Source of the DNA: Pseudomonadota bacterium
GTDB taxonomy: Bacteria > Pseudomonadota > Alphaproteobacteria > Rhizobiales > Hyphomicrobiaceae
Direction: 5' to 3'
Assembly: GCA_023412745.1 (NCBI GenBank)
Contig: JAEZBZ010000048.1
Span: forward strand, 1-16,813
Length of the DNA stretch: 16,813 nucleotides
Under the pieces are notes generated by a model, which was not told where the DNA came from, did not search any database, and worked only from the letters and a program-made list of their open reading frames with translations. Numbering within the stretch: position 1 is the first letter of the stretch; the number at the start of each line of letters is the position of its first letter. The translations under genes were made by a program, and so were the position numbers. Below are positions 1 through 7,923 of this stretch, piece after piece.

Positions 1-5
1 GCGCC

Positions 6-929
6 GTGACCGATCGTGAACTGCCGATCATCGACGCCCATCATCACTACTGGGATCTTGGCATGGGCCGTCATCCCTGGCTGTCGCCGCATGAACTGAT
101 CCCGTTCCGCTACGGCGACTACAGCTCCATCAAGAAAGACTTCATGCCGCCCGACTATCGCGCCCTCACCGGCAGCCACAACGTAGTGGCCACAGTGACG
201 ATGGAAGGTGAATGGGACGAGGATCATCTGGTCGAGGAAAGCGACTGGATCAGCGAGGTTGCCGAGAAACACGGCGGCCCCGCGGGTCATATCGCGCGCG
301 CCTATCTGCATCGCATGGACGCCGACGAAGTGCTGGCCGGCCATGCTAGATATCCGATCGTGCGCGGCATCCGCCACAAGCCGACGGCGGCACCGTCACC
401 CGATCGGATCGAAACGGGCATACCCGGTGCCATGTCCGATCCGGCATGGCGGCGTGGATATGCGGCGCTCGCCCGTCATGGCCTGCATTTCGAGTTGCAG
501 GCGCCGTGGTGGCATGTCGATGAACTGCTCGATCTCATCGCCGCGTATCCGGAAACGCCGGTCGTCATCAATCATACGTTCCTGCCGTCGGACCGAAGCT
601 CCGAAGGCCTGAACGGCTGGCGCACGGCCATGAAGCGGGCGGCATCCGCACCGCAAACCACGATCAAGCTGTCCGGCATCGGCCTCAAAGGCAAACCGTG
701 GGCGATCGAGGATAACCGCGCCATCATTCGCGACAGCATCGATATCTTCGGTGTCGAGCGCTGCATGTTCGCGTCCAATTTCCCGGTCGACGGCCTGTGC
801 GGCAGCTTCGAGACGATCTTCGCCGGCTACAAGCAGGCAACGTCTGATCTGCCCACTGCCGACCGCATCAAGCTTTTCCACGACAACGCCATCCGCGTGT
901 ACCGGCTGGCGATCGCCCCTCTCGCCTGA
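6..929 (+). CDS. Amidohydrolase-family TIM-barrel metal hydrolase (COG3618 type)
   Basis: Probable cytoplasmic metal-dependent hydrolase of the amidohydrolase-2 family (PF04909), whose relatives open lactones or cleave amide-like bonds. The protein is 307 residues, normal for the family. The N-terminal metal motif reads DAHHHYWD (residues 10-17). Further family landmarks are HFELQ (161-165), INHTFLP (189-194) with a candidate ligand His190, and FASNFPVD (255-262), whose late Asp lies where the family carries a catalytic or metal-binding residue. The start used is GTG at 6, just before the conserved motif. Only five bases lie upstream, so a ribosome site or an upstream start outside the window cannot be judged. 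It is followed after 18 bases by a cyclase-family hydrolase and then an ABC importer, which suggests a catabolic role. Family call is secure; substrate is unknown. Confidence 0.85.
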   Translation: MTDRELPIIDAHHHYWDLGMGRHPWLSPHELIPFRYGDYSSIKKDFMPPDYRALTGSHNVVATVTMEGEWDEDHLVEESDWISEVAEKHGGPAGHIARAYLHRMDADEVLAGHARYPIVRGIRHKPTAAPSPDRIETGIPGAMSDPAWRRGYAALARHGLHFELQAPWWHVDELLDLIAAYPETPVVINHTFLPSDRSSEGLNGWRTAMKRAASAPQTTIKLSGIGLKGKPWAIEDNRAIIRDSIDIFGVERCMFASNFPVDGLCGSFETIFAGYKQATSDLPTADRIKLFHDNAIRVYRLAIAPLA

Positions 930-947
930 CAGGAGACTGCGCCGGAC

Positions 948-1616
948 ATGCGTATCATCGATCTCACCATGCCGATCATCGCCGACCACGTGCGCTGGAA
1001 GGCCGAGCGTAACGTCACCGGCGATACGACGAAGGGCGATCTGTTCCAGGTCACCTCGATCAAGGTCTCCTGCCACTCGTTCACGCACGTCGACGCGAAG
1101 CGGCACTACTTCGGCGACGGCCCGACCATCGAGGCAACGCCACTGGACGACGTCGTCGGCGACGCCGCCGTCATCGATCTGATGGACGTCGAACCCAACG
1201 AGGCGGTCGGCCCGGAAAAGCTCGCGAGCCGTTTTGGACATGTCCAGAGCGGCGACAAGATCCTGTTCAAGTCAGGATGGGACACCAAGCGGGATTTCCG
1301 CACCAAGGAATTCTGGACGGAAGCTCCATATTTAACCCGCGAGGCCGCGCTGTTCCTGAAAGAGAAAGACGTTCGCACCATCGCATATGACTTCCCGCAG
1401 GATTATGTCATCCGCCTGCTCCTGCACGGCGAGATCCGCCCCGTGGAAGAGCACGTCACCCATGACATTCTGCTCCGGTCAGGCGTTAACATGATCGAAT
1501 ACGTCGTAAACACGTCGGCGCTGAAGGCTGACCGCGTGCTGTTGTCGGCCGCCCCGCTCAAGATCCCGAGTGCCGACGGCGCCCCGGCCCGCGTCTACGC
1601 CATCGAAGGGCGCTGA
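948..1616 (+). CDS. Cyclase-family metal hydrolase (kynurenine formamidase/isatin hydrolase-like)
   Basis: A 222-residue member of the cyclase family (PF04199), which includes kynurenine formamidase and isatin hydrolase; these use a metal ion to hydrolyse amide or lactam bonds. The diagnostic motif CHSFTHVDAKRH lies at residues 42-53, with His43, His47, Asp49 and His53 as expected metal ligands. The C-terminal family pattern is also present: HVTHDILL followed by GVNMIEYV. An AGGAG sits 12 bases before the ATG, a slightly long spacing. The gene follows the amidohydrolase by 18 bases, so the two are probably cotranscribed. No tryptophan-catabolism genes are nearby, so calling it kynB would be unsafe. 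The exact substrate is unknown. Confidence 0.85.
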   Translation: MRIIDLTMPIIADHVRWKAERNVTGDTTKGDLFQVTSIKVSCHSFTHVDAKRHYFGDGPTIEATPLDDVVGDAAVIDLMDVEPNEAVGPEKLASRFGHVQSGDKILFKSGWDTKRDFRTKEFWTEAPYLTREAALFLKEKDVRTIAYDFPQDYVIRLLLHGEIRPVEEHVTHDILLRSGVNMIEYVVNTSALKADRVLLSAAPLKIPSADGAPARVYAIEGR

Positions 1617-1646
1617 GTGCTGCAACGCGGCAAGCTTATTGCCAGT

Positions 1647-1677
1647 ATCGGCGGCGAATAGGCCGTTCGTCGCCGAT
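1647..1677 (+). terminator. Long hairpin after the cyclase gene
   Basis: A 12-bp stem (1647-1658 with 1666-1677, one G-T wobble) closes a 7-base loop, 30 bases past the cyclase stop. No T-tract follows, so it is either a factor-dependent or weak terminator, or a structure that protects the 3' end of the message. It separates the hydrolase pair from the ABC importer genes. Confidence 0.4.
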
Positions 1678-1700
1678 GACAGTGTGAATACCCTTGTCTA

Positions 1701-1721
1701 TGATCTTCTAGATCAGATCTA
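1701..1721. promoter_or_regulatory. Overlapping palindromes, candidate operator
   Basis: Two perfect inverted repeats overlap. TGATCT and AGATCA (1701-1706 and 1710-1715) are separated by 3 bases; TAGATC and GATCTA (1709-1714 and 1716-1721) are separated by 1 base. They lie 34-54 bases upstream of the binding-protein start codon, where an operator or promoter is expected. A weak -35-like CTTGTC (1693-1698) precedes them. No regulator gene is adjacent within the window, so the binding protein is unknown. Confidence 0.4.
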
Positions 1722-1754
1722 AACTGACACCATCATAATGAGGAGGGTTAGGGC

Positions 1755-3341
1755 ATGTCGCGGAGAGTCGGGCTTCTCATTTCAACGCTCGTCGCCGGCG
1801 CATTATTCATCGGTGCCGCCGATGCGCGAACCGTCAAATGGGCCCGCTCAGGCGATGCCCTGACACTTGATCCGCATGCGCAGAATGAGGGCCCTACGCA
1901 TGCCCTCAACCATCACATCTACGAACCGCTGATCATCCGCGACCCGCAAGGTAAGCCTTTGCCGGCGCTGGCGGAATCCTGGCAGATTACGTCCGATCCG
2001 CAGGTTTGGGAGTTCAAGTTGCGCCAGGGGGTGAAGTTCCACGATGGCGCGCCGTTCAGCGTCGATGACGTGATCTTCTCCTACGAGCGCGCTAGGCAGC
2101 CGACTTCGGATATGAAGTCTCTTCTCGGCTCCATCGACGCCTTGATCAAAGTCGACGACCACACGCTGCAGATTAAGACCAAGGGTCCCAACCCGCTGCT
2201 GCCCGCCAACCTCACCGACCTGTTCATCATGAACAAGGCTTGGGCCGAGAAGAACAACGCGACCAAGGTCCAGGATTTCAAGAACAAGGAAGAGAACTTC
2301 GCTGTTCGCAATGCCAACGGCACCGGCCCGTTCGTGCTGACCAGCCGCGAACCCGACGTCAAAACCGTGCTGAAGCGCAACGAGGATTACTGGGGCAAAG
2401 GCCAGGTTCCGCTAGAGATTTCCGAGCTGATCTATACGCCCATCAAGTCGGATGCCACGCGCATCGCGGCCTTGCTGTCGGGTGAAGTCGACTTCGTGCA
2501 GGACGTGCCGGTGCAGGACATCCAGCGGCTGCAGGGTGACAAAAACCTGCGTGTTGCCGTCGGGCCGGAAAACCGTTCGATCTTCCTCGGCATGAACGTC
2601 GGCGATCCGGAGCTCAAATCCTCCGATGTGAAGGGCAAAAACCCCTTCGCCGACAAGCGCGTGCGTCATGCCATCAATGCCACGGTGAACCGCCAGGCCA
2701 TCCAGCGCGTCGTGATGCGTGGCCAGTCGATCCCGACCGGCATTATCGCGCCTCCGGGCGTGAACGGCTACACTAAGGAACTCGATGTCATCCCGCCGGT
2801 CGATGTCGCGAAAGCGAAAGCCGCACTCGCGGAAGCCGGCTACCCGAACGGCTTCTCGGTATCGTTCCACTGCTCCAACGACCGCTACGTCAACGACGAA
2901 GCGATCTGCCAGGCCGTGGTCGGCCAGCTTGCCCAGATCGGCATCAAGGCCAACCTGATCTCGCAGTCGAAGTCGATCCATTTCCCTGCCATCCAGAAGA
3001 AGGAAGCCGACTTCTTCCTGCTCGGCTGGGGCGTGCCGACGTTTGACAGCCACTACATCTTCACCTTCCTCTATCACACGCAGACCGACAAGGAAGGCGG
3101 CTGGAACGGCACCCGCTACTCCAACCCCGAGATCGATGCACAGACCGTCAGCCTGACCAAGGAAACCGACCTCAACAAGCGCAACCAGACCATCGCGCAG
3201 ATGTGGAAGGTCCTGCAGGATGAGACAATCTACATTCCGATCCACATTCAGACGCTGGCCTACGCGATGAAGCCGGACCTTGAAATCCCGGTCGATATCT
3301 CGAACCAGCCAAAGCTGAAGTTCGTGAAGTTCAACAAGTAG
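1755..3341 (+). CDS. ABC transporter periplasmic substrate-binding protein (family 5)
   Basis: A 528-residue extracytoplasmic solute-binding protein of the Dpp/Opp class (SBP_bac_5, PF00496). It captures peptides or other small solutes in the periplasm for the permease and ATPase proteins encoded next. Residues 1-24 form a signal peptide: Arg residues, a hydrophobic stretch, and likely cleavage after AADA. Mature family landmarks follow: LDPHAQN, IYEPLI, LAESWQI and LRQGVKFHDGAPFSVDDVIFS. There is no lipobox Cys at the signal end, so it should be soluble rather than a lipoprotein. An excellent ribosome site, AGGAGGG (1741-1747), lies 7 bases before the ATG. The family binds very diverse ligands, so the neighbouring hydrolases are a better guide than the sequence; the ligand is not determinable. 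Confidence 0.93.
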   Translation: MSRRVGLLISTLVAGALFIGAADARTVKWARSGDALTLDPHAQNEGPTHALNHHIYEPLIIRDPQGKPLPALAESWQITSDPQVWEFKLRQGVKFHDGAPFSVDDVIFSYERARQPTSDMKSLLGSIDALIKVDDHTLQIKTKGPNPLLPANLTDLFIMNKAWAEKNNATKVQDFKNKEENFAVRNANGTGPFVLTSREPDVKTVLKRNEDYWGKGQVPLEISELIYTPIKSDATRIAALLSGEVDFVQDVPVQDIQRLQGDKNLRVAVGPENRSIFLGMNVGDPELKSSDVKGKNPFADKRVRHAINATVNRQAIQRVVMRGQSIPTGIIAPPGVNGYTKELDVIPPVDVAKAKAALAEAGYPNGFSVSFHCSNDRYVNDEAICQAVVGQLAQIGIKANLISQSKSIHFPAIQKKEADFFLLGWGVPTFDSHYIFTFLYHTQTDKEGGWNGTRYSNPEIDAQTVSLTKETDLNKRNQTIAQMWKVLQDETIYIPIHIQTLAYAMKPDLEIPVDISNQPKLKFVKFNK

Positions 3342-3351
3342 GCGGAAAATC

Positions 3352-3387
3352 AAGGAGCTGGCCCGATGGGCCGGCTCCTTTCGTTTT
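3352..3387 (+). terminator. Strong hairpin with T-rich tail between binding protein and permease
   Basis: A 13-bp stem (3352-3364 with 3368-3380, one T-G wobble) encloses a GAT loop and is followed by TCGTTTT. It begins 11 bases past the binding-protein stop and ends before the permease start. In binding-protein operons such a structure typically acts as a partial terminator or message stabiliser, so more binding protein is made than membrane components. Confidence 0.8.
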
Positions 3388-3403
3388 CCACGCGCGTGAC
3401 GCG

Positions 3404-4387
3404 ATGATTGCCTACACACTCAGAAGCCTCGCCCAGGCGATACTGGTGCTGCTCGCGGTGGCACTGATTGCTTTCTCGATGTTCAGGTTCGTCGGCGACC
3501 CGATCGCCAACCTGGTCGGACAGGAAGCCAGTCAGGCGGATCGCCGTGAGCTGGCCGAGCACCTGGGGCTGAATGATCCGATCATAATTCAGTTCGGCCG
3601 CTTCGTCGGGGAAGTCGCGCGTGGCGAGTTGGGCATCTCCTACCGCCACGGCCGCAAGGTCTCCACCCTGCTGGCGGAGAAACTGCCTGCAACCGTCGAA
3701 CTCGCGGTACTTTCCGCGCTGTTCGCCACGATTTTCGGCGTGATCCTAGGCGTCTACACGGCGATCCGGCGAAACGGCTGGCTGTCGCACATCATCATGA
3801 CAACGTCGCTGATCGGCGTCAGCCTGCCGACCTTCCTGATCGGCATTGGCCTGATCTACCTGTTCGCCGTCGAGCTGAGATGGCTACCCTCGTTCGGGCG
3901 CGGGCAGACGGTGAATATCGGCTGGTGGTCTACCGGATTGCTCACCGAGTCCGGCCGCAAGTCGCTGGTGATGCCGGTGCTGACGCTGGCGTTCTTCCAG
4001 CTCACGCTCATCATGCGGCTGGTACGCGCTCAGATGTTGGAGACGCTGCGCACCGACTACGTCAAGATCGCCCGCGCCCGCGGCCTTCCAGAACATCGCA
4101 TCCAGTTCAAGCACGCGCTGCGCAACACGCTGATCCCGGTCGTCACCATCGCGGGCCTGCAGCTGGGCTCGGTGATCGCCTTCGCGATCGTTACCGAAAG
4201 CGTGTTCCAATGGCCGGGCCTCGGCGCGCTGTTCGTGCAGGCGGTGCAGTTCGTCGATATCCCGGTGATGTCGGCCTACCTGCTGTTCGTCGCGGTGGTG
4301 TTCGTCGTCGTCAACCTCATCGTCGACCTGCTCTATTACGTGCTCGACCCGCGCCTGCGTGCGGGACGGCTGGCCGCAGCGAAATAG
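3404..4387 (+). CDS. ABC transporter permease, DppB/OppB type
   Basis: A 327-residue inner-membrane permease of the BPD_transp_1 family (PF00528) with about six hydrophobic segments. The first (residues 3-28) precedes the DppB-type N-terminal region containing GDPIANLVG and LGLNDPIIIQFGRF. The cytoplasmic EAA coupling loop is visible at about 219-240 (DYVKIARARGLPEHRI, then HALRN), which contacts the ATPase subunits. It should pair with the DppC-like permease nine bases downstream to form the channel. The ribosome site before the ATG is weak, and the gene lies directly behind the hairpin at 3352-3380, both consistent with lower expression than the binding protein. Substrate is undefined. Confidence 0.93.
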   Translation: MIAYTLRSLAQAILVLLAVALIAFSMFRFVGDPIANLVGQEASQADRRELAEHLGLNDPIIIQFGRFVGEVARGELGISYRHGRKVSTLLAEKLPATVELAVLSALFATIFGVILGVYTAIRRNGWLSHIIMTTSLIGVSLPTFLIGIGLIYLFAVELRWLPSFGRGQTVNIGWWSTGLLTESGRKSLVMPVLTLAFFQLTLIMRLVRAQMLETLRTDYVKIARARGLPEHRIQFKHALRNTLIPVVTIAGLQLGSVIAFAIVTESVFQWPGLGALFVQAVQFVDIPVMSAYLLFVAVVFVVVNLIVDLLYYVLDPRLRAGRLAAAK

Positions 4388-4396
4388 AGGCGCACC

Positions 4397-5353
4397 ATGC
4401 AACCATCGCTGCCTACGCCCACGCGCTCCCAAACCCTCAAGGGACGGCTGGCGCGCGCCTGGGATTCCGATCTGGCCTGGAACTTCCGCTGTTCACCGGT
4501 CGCCGTTGGCGCCGCGCTGACAACGCTGATCATCTTCGCGCTAGCCTTCCTGGCACCACTGATCGCACCTCAGGACGCGTTCAATCCGGGCGCCATCAGC
4601 CTGGAGGACGGCTTCCTGCAACCGATGGAGCGCAGTCCGACCACAAATATGCTGCACATGCTCGGCACCGACAGCCAGGGCCGCGATATGCTGTCGGCGA
4701 TCTTCTACGGCAGCCGCGTGTCGCTGATCGTCGGCTTCGCGTCGGTGGCGTTTTCGCTGGTGCTCGGCGTCTCGCTCGGGTTGATGGCCGGCTTTATCGG
4801 CGGTCGCACAGACGCGGTAATCATGCGCATCGCCGATGTGCAGCTCTCGTTTCCGGCCATTCTGATCGCGCTGCTGGTGTTCGGCGTCGGCCGCGGTCTG
4901 ATCCCGCCGTCGCAGCACGAACAGATGGCCGTCATCGTGCTGATCATCGCCATCGGACTGTCGAACTGGGCGCAGTATGCCCGCACCGTGCGCGGCTCGA
5001 CCATGGTGGAGAAGAACAAGGAATACGTTCAGGCCGCGCGTGTCATGGGCCGCTCGCCGTTCGCGATCATGCGCGAGCACGTGCTGCCAAACGTGGTCGG
5101 CCCGGTGACGGTGATCGCCACAATCAACCTCGCGCTGGCAATCATCGAGGAAGCCACGCTGTCGTTCCTCGGCGTCGGCGTTCCACCGACACAACCTTCG
5201 CTCGGCACGCTGATCCGCGTCGGCCAACAGTTCCTCTTCTCCGGCGAATGGTGGATCCTGTTCTTCCCCGCCTTCGCGCTGATCATCCTGGCGCTGGCCA
5301 TCAACCTGCTCGGCGACTGGCTGCGCGATGCCTTGAACCCGAGGCTCAAATGA
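4397..5353 (+). CDS. ABC transporter permease, DppC/OppC type
   Basis: A 318-residue inner-membrane permease of the DppC/OppC type. The long N-terminal cytoplasmic part is followed by a first membrane segment (about 36-57). The subfamily signature LGTDSQGRDMLSAIFYGSRV lies at 89-108, and the EAA loop (EYVQAARVMGRSPFAIMREH) at about 209-228. It partners with the preceding permease. A GAGG site lies six bases before the ATG, nine bases after the previous stop. Its TGA stop overlaps the ATG of a 17-codon mini-ORF leading to the next gene. Family call is secure; substrate is unknown. Confidence 0.93.
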   Translation: MQPSLPTPTRSQTLKGRLARAWDSDLAWNFRCSPVAVGAALTTLIIFALAFLAPLIAPQDAFNPGAISLEDGFLQPMERSPTTNMLHMLGTDSQGRDMLSAIFYGSRVSLIVGFASVAFSLVLGVSLGLMAGFIGGRTDAVIMRIADVQLSFPAILIALLVFGVGRGLIPPSQHEQMAVIVLIIAIGLSNWAQYARTVRGSTMVEKNKEYVQAARVMGRSPFAIMREHVLPNVVGPVTVIATINLALAIIEEATLSFLGVGVPPTQPSLGTLIRVGQQFLFSGEWWILFFPAFALIILALAINLLGDWLRDALNPRLK

Positions 5354-5403
5354 CGAACCGGGTTCCGCTTCAAACCCCTGATCGCAGCGGACGCCCCGCA
5401 TGA
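5350..5403 (+). other. 17-codon mini-ORF bridging permease and ATPase genes
   Basis: A short reading frame starts at ATG 5350, which overlaps the permease stop as ATGA. It ends at TGA 5401-5403, which overlaps the next gene's ATG (5400), again as ATGA. A GAGG (5341-5344) stands five bases before its ATG. The peptide (MTNRVPLQTPDRSGRPA) has no recognisable function. The site before the ATPase gene itself is weak, so ribosomes may be handed on through this frame. It could also be chance. Confidence 0.35.
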
Positions 5404-6383
5404 CGGAACCGGTGCTGAGCGTCCGCAATCTGAATGTCGCATTCGCCACGCGCCGCAAGGATCTGACGGCGCTCGACGATGTGTCGTTCGACATCGGACC
5501 CGGCGAGGTGCTGGGCGTGGTCGGCGAATCCGGCGCCGGCAAATCGGTAACGGGCGCCGCCATCATCGGCCTGATCGAACCGCCCGGACGCATCGTCAGC
5601 GGGCAGATCCTGCTGAAAGGCGAGCGCATCGACAATCTGCCGCTCGGCTCCCTGCGCAAGATCCGCGGGAAGCGCATCGGCATGGTGTTCCAGGATCCGC
5701 TGACCAGCCTCAATCCGCTGTTCCGCGTCGGCGAGCAGATCGTCGAGACGATGCTGGTCCATCTCGACATTTCGGCATCGCGGGCGCGCGAACGCGCCAT
5801 CGAGCTGCTCGCCGAAGTCGGCATTCCCGCACCGGCCCAGCGCATCGACGCCTATCCGCACGAACTGTCCGGCGGCATGCGCCAGCGCGTGGTGCTGGCC
5901 ATGGTGCTGTGTACCGAACCGGAGTTGATCATCGCCGACGAGCCGACCACCGCGCTCGACGTCTCCGTGCAGGCGCAGATCATCTCGCTGATCAAGCGGC
6001 TGACCCAGACGCATGGCACCTCGGTGATGCTGATTACGCACGACATGGGCGTCATCGCCGAGATCGCCGATCGCGTAGCGGTCATGTACGCAGGCCGCGT
6101 CGCCGAGATCGGCCCGGTGCGCCACGTGCTCAAGCATGCGCGTCATCCTTACACTCAGGGTCTTATGGGATCGATACCGACGCTGACTGGCGATGGTGAC
6201 CGCCTCGTGCAGATAGCCGGCTCCATGCCGCGCCTGACCGCGATCCCAGCCGGCTGCGCCTTCAATCCGCGCTGCCCGCTGGTCATCCCGCGCTGCCTCA
6301 GCGAACGCCCGGAGCTGGAGCCCATCGCCGGATCGCTTGTCGCGTGCTGGCGCGCGTCTGAAACCGGGGAGACGCATCCATGA
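5400..6383 (+). CDS. ABC transporter ATP-binding protein, DppD/OppD type
   Basis: A 327-residue cytoplasmic ATPase that powers the importer. The Walker A motif GESGAGKS lies at 42-49, the Q-loop in VFQDPLTSLNP (about 96-106), the ABC signature LSGGMRQR at 156-163, and Walker B with its catalytic Glu (LIIADE) ending at 181. A His-loop follows (ITHDMGVIAE). The C-terminal oligopeptide-transporter extension is present (GCAFNPRCPL), with its Cys pattern continuing to RCLSERPELE. This places it in the Dpp/Opp class rather than another importer family. Its TGA overlaps the start of the second ATPase by four bases, implying translational coupling. Confidence 0.94.
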   Translation: MTEPVLSVRNLNVAFATRRKDLTALDDVSFDIGPGEVLGVVGESGAGKSVTGAAIIGLIEPPGRIVSGQILLKGERIDNLPLGSLRKIRGKRIGMVFQDPLTSLNPLFRVGEQIVETMLVHLDISASRARERAIELLAEVGIPAPAQRIDAYPHELSGGMRQRVVLAMVLCTEPELIIADEPTTALDVSVQAQIISLIKRLTQTHGTSVMLITHDMGVIAEIADRVAVMYAGRVAEIGPVRHVLKHARHPYTQGLMGSIPTLTGDGDRLVQIAGSMPRLTAIPAGCAFNPRCPLVIPRCLSERPELEPIAGSLVACWRASETGETHP

Positions 6384-7390
6384 GCGCCGCCCCCGCCTCA
6401 CCCGCCTTGGTCGAAGTCGACAAGCTGTGGCGTACCTTCGATGTGTCGCGGCCATGGCTCAACCGCGTGGTCGAGGGCAAGCAAAGGCAGATGCTGACTG
6501 CGGTCGCCGACGTCTCGTTCGCGATCGGCAAGCGCGAGACCTTCGCTCTGGTTGGCGAGTCCGGCTCGGGCAAATCCACGATCGCGAAAATCGTGGTCGG
6601 GCTGATCGCGCCGTCCGATGGCGACGTGCGCATCGACGGCATTTCCATGAGCAGCGCGGCCGCCAGCGCCAAGCGCGCCGACCTGCGCCGCCGCATCCAG
6701 ATGATCTTCCAGGACCCCTACGCCAGCCTCAATCCGCGCTGGCGGGTGGACCGCATCATCGCTGAACCTTTGCGCGCCTTCGGCCTGATGACGGACGCGC
6801 AGGAGATCGCAAACCGGGTCGGTGAGTTGCTGCGCCTGGTCGGCCTCGATCCCGCCGACGGCCGCAAGTTCCCGCACGAGTTCTCAGGCGGTCAGCGCCA
6901 GCGTGTCGCCATTGCCCGCGCGCTCGCCGCCAATCCGGAATTCATTGTCTGCGATGAGCCGACCTCGGCACTGGACGTTTCGGTGCAGGCCCAGATCCTG
7001 AACCTGATGCGCGACCTGCAGGACCGTCTTGGGCTGACCTATTTATTCATCAGCCACAATCTCGCGGTCGTGCGGCACATGGCAACGCGGATTGGCGTGC
7101 TGTATCTCGGCCGCCTCGTGGAAGTCGCGCAGCCGCGCGAGCTGTTCTCCGATCCGCGCCATCCGTATACCCGCATGCTGCTCGATGCTGTGCCGGATCT
7201 CGACATGACCGGCCGCGTCCGCCGCGCCGTCGAAGGTGAGATTCCCAACCCGATCAATCCGCCCAAGGGCTGCGGATTCCATCCGCGCTGTCCGTTCCTG
7301 AACGACCGCTGCCGCGTCGAGACACCGGAGCTGCTTGCGGTTTCCGGCCGCTTGGTCGCTTGCCACGGCGTCAGCGAAGGGCGGATTTAG
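6380..7390 (+). CDS. ABC transporter ATP-binding protein, DppF/OppF type
   Basis: The second ATPase of the importer, 336 residues. It has Walker A GESGSGKST (59-67), Q-loop region IFQDPYASLNPRW (109-121), signature FSGGQRQR (168-175), Walker B FIVCDE (188-193) and a His-loop SHNLAVVRH. The C-terminal extension carries the paired Cys pattern GCGFHPRCPF with DRCRVETPEL. The subfamily feature of a longer N-terminal segment before Walker A (WLNRVVEGK) marks it as the F-type partner. Its ATG overlaps the preceding stop by four bases. It is the last gene of the importer group; a convergent gene ends 27 bases later, and I see no clear terminator in that gap. Confidence 0.94.
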   Translation: MSAAPASPALVEVDKLWRTFDVSRPWLNRVVEGKQRQMLTAVADVSFAIGKRETFALVGESGSGKSTIAKIVVGLIAPSDGDVRIDGISMSSAAASAKRADLRRRIQMIFQDPYASLNPRWRVDRIIAEPLRAFGLMTDAQEIANRVGELLRLVGLDPADGRKFPHEFSGGQRQRVAIARALAANPEFIVCDEPTSALDVSVQAQILNLMRDLQDRLGLTYLFISHNLAVVRHMATRIGVLYLGRLVEVAQPRELFSDPRHPYTRMLLDAVPDLDMTGRVRRAVEGEIPNPINPPKGCGFHPRCPFLNDRCRVETPELLAVSGRLVACHGVSEGRI

Positions 7391-7417
7391 GCGGCCGACC
7401 AGCGCGAAACCAGTAGC

Positions 7418-7894
7418 CTATTTGTACATGCCCTCGCGCAAATTGATGCCGTGCTCGAGATAAGCCTTGAGCGCGCACAACATCTGCGACCACCCCTGGC
7501 AATTGCCGTAGGATGCCTTGAGCCCGGTCGGCGTGCGGTGCCAGCCTTCCTCGACGATCGACACCAGCGTTCGCCCATCGTCGAGCGGATCGAAACTCAT
7601 CGTCACTGTCGTATTGTAGCCGGCGCTCCCATCCGACGGCGCGGTGTCGTCTGCGGCCCAGCGCAACACGATGCGTCGATCGGTTTCCACTTCCGCGACT
7701 TCAACCGGGAACGAGCCGGGGAAATCCGCAAAGGACCATTCTACGGTCGTGCCCGTCTCAAGACGGCCCTTGGCGCCGCCGGTTGTGAAATAGCGCGACA
7801 ACTGACTGGGATTGACCACCGCCTCGAACACCTCGGCCACGGGCCTCGCGACCCGAGCTGCCACTCTGAATTTCAGCTCTCCAACCTGTTCCAT
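7418..7894 (-). CDS. SRPBCC/AHSA1-domain protein
   Basis: A 158-residue protein of the START/AHSA1-like hydrophobic-ligand-binding fold (PF08327). Characteristic segments are the N-terminal ARPVAEVFEAVVNPSQLSRYF, the central VEVAEVETDRRIVLRW, and the C-terminal EEGWHR with GWSQMLCALKAYLEHG. I chose ATG 7894 because GGGAG (7902-7906) lies seven bases upstream. A TTG nine codons earlier would make an unsupported extension into the operator region. It is divergent from an arsR-type gene, and such ArsR-SRPBCC pairs are a recurrent arrangement in which the regulator controls the partner. Ligand or activity is unknown; names such as activator of Hsp90 ATPase should not be taken literally. Confidence 0.88.
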   Translation of the reverse strand: MEQVGELKFRVAARVARPVAEVFEAVVNPSQLSRYFTTGGAKGRLETGTTVEWSFADFPGSFPVEVAEVETDRRIVLRWAADDTAPSDGSAGYNTTVTMSFDPLDDGRTLVSIVEEGWHRTPTGLKASYGNCQGWSQMLCALKAYLEHGINLREGMYK

Positions 7895-7923
7895 AACGCA
7901 ACTCCCTTGTTGGCGCGCCAATT

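Noticed and set aside
396..1241. A 281-codon minus-strand frame opposite the two hydrolase genes
   Set aside because: Overlaps both recognised hydrolases and is Asp/Val/Arg-rich, typical of reverse-strand frames in GC-rich DNA.
3880..5403. A 507-codon plus-strand frame across both permease genes
   Set aside because: It is out of frame with two permeases that show EAA loops and membrane segments; its translation is Arg- and Gly-rich with no domain.
4541..5845. A 434-codon minus-strand frame under the permease and ATPase genes
   Set aside because: It is antisense to well-supported transporter genes, with low-complexity Arg/Asp/Ala composition and no motif.
5370..6455. A 361-codon minus-strand frame opposite the first ATPase gene
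   Set aside because: Antisense shadow of a gene with intact Walker and signature motifs; no domain of its own.
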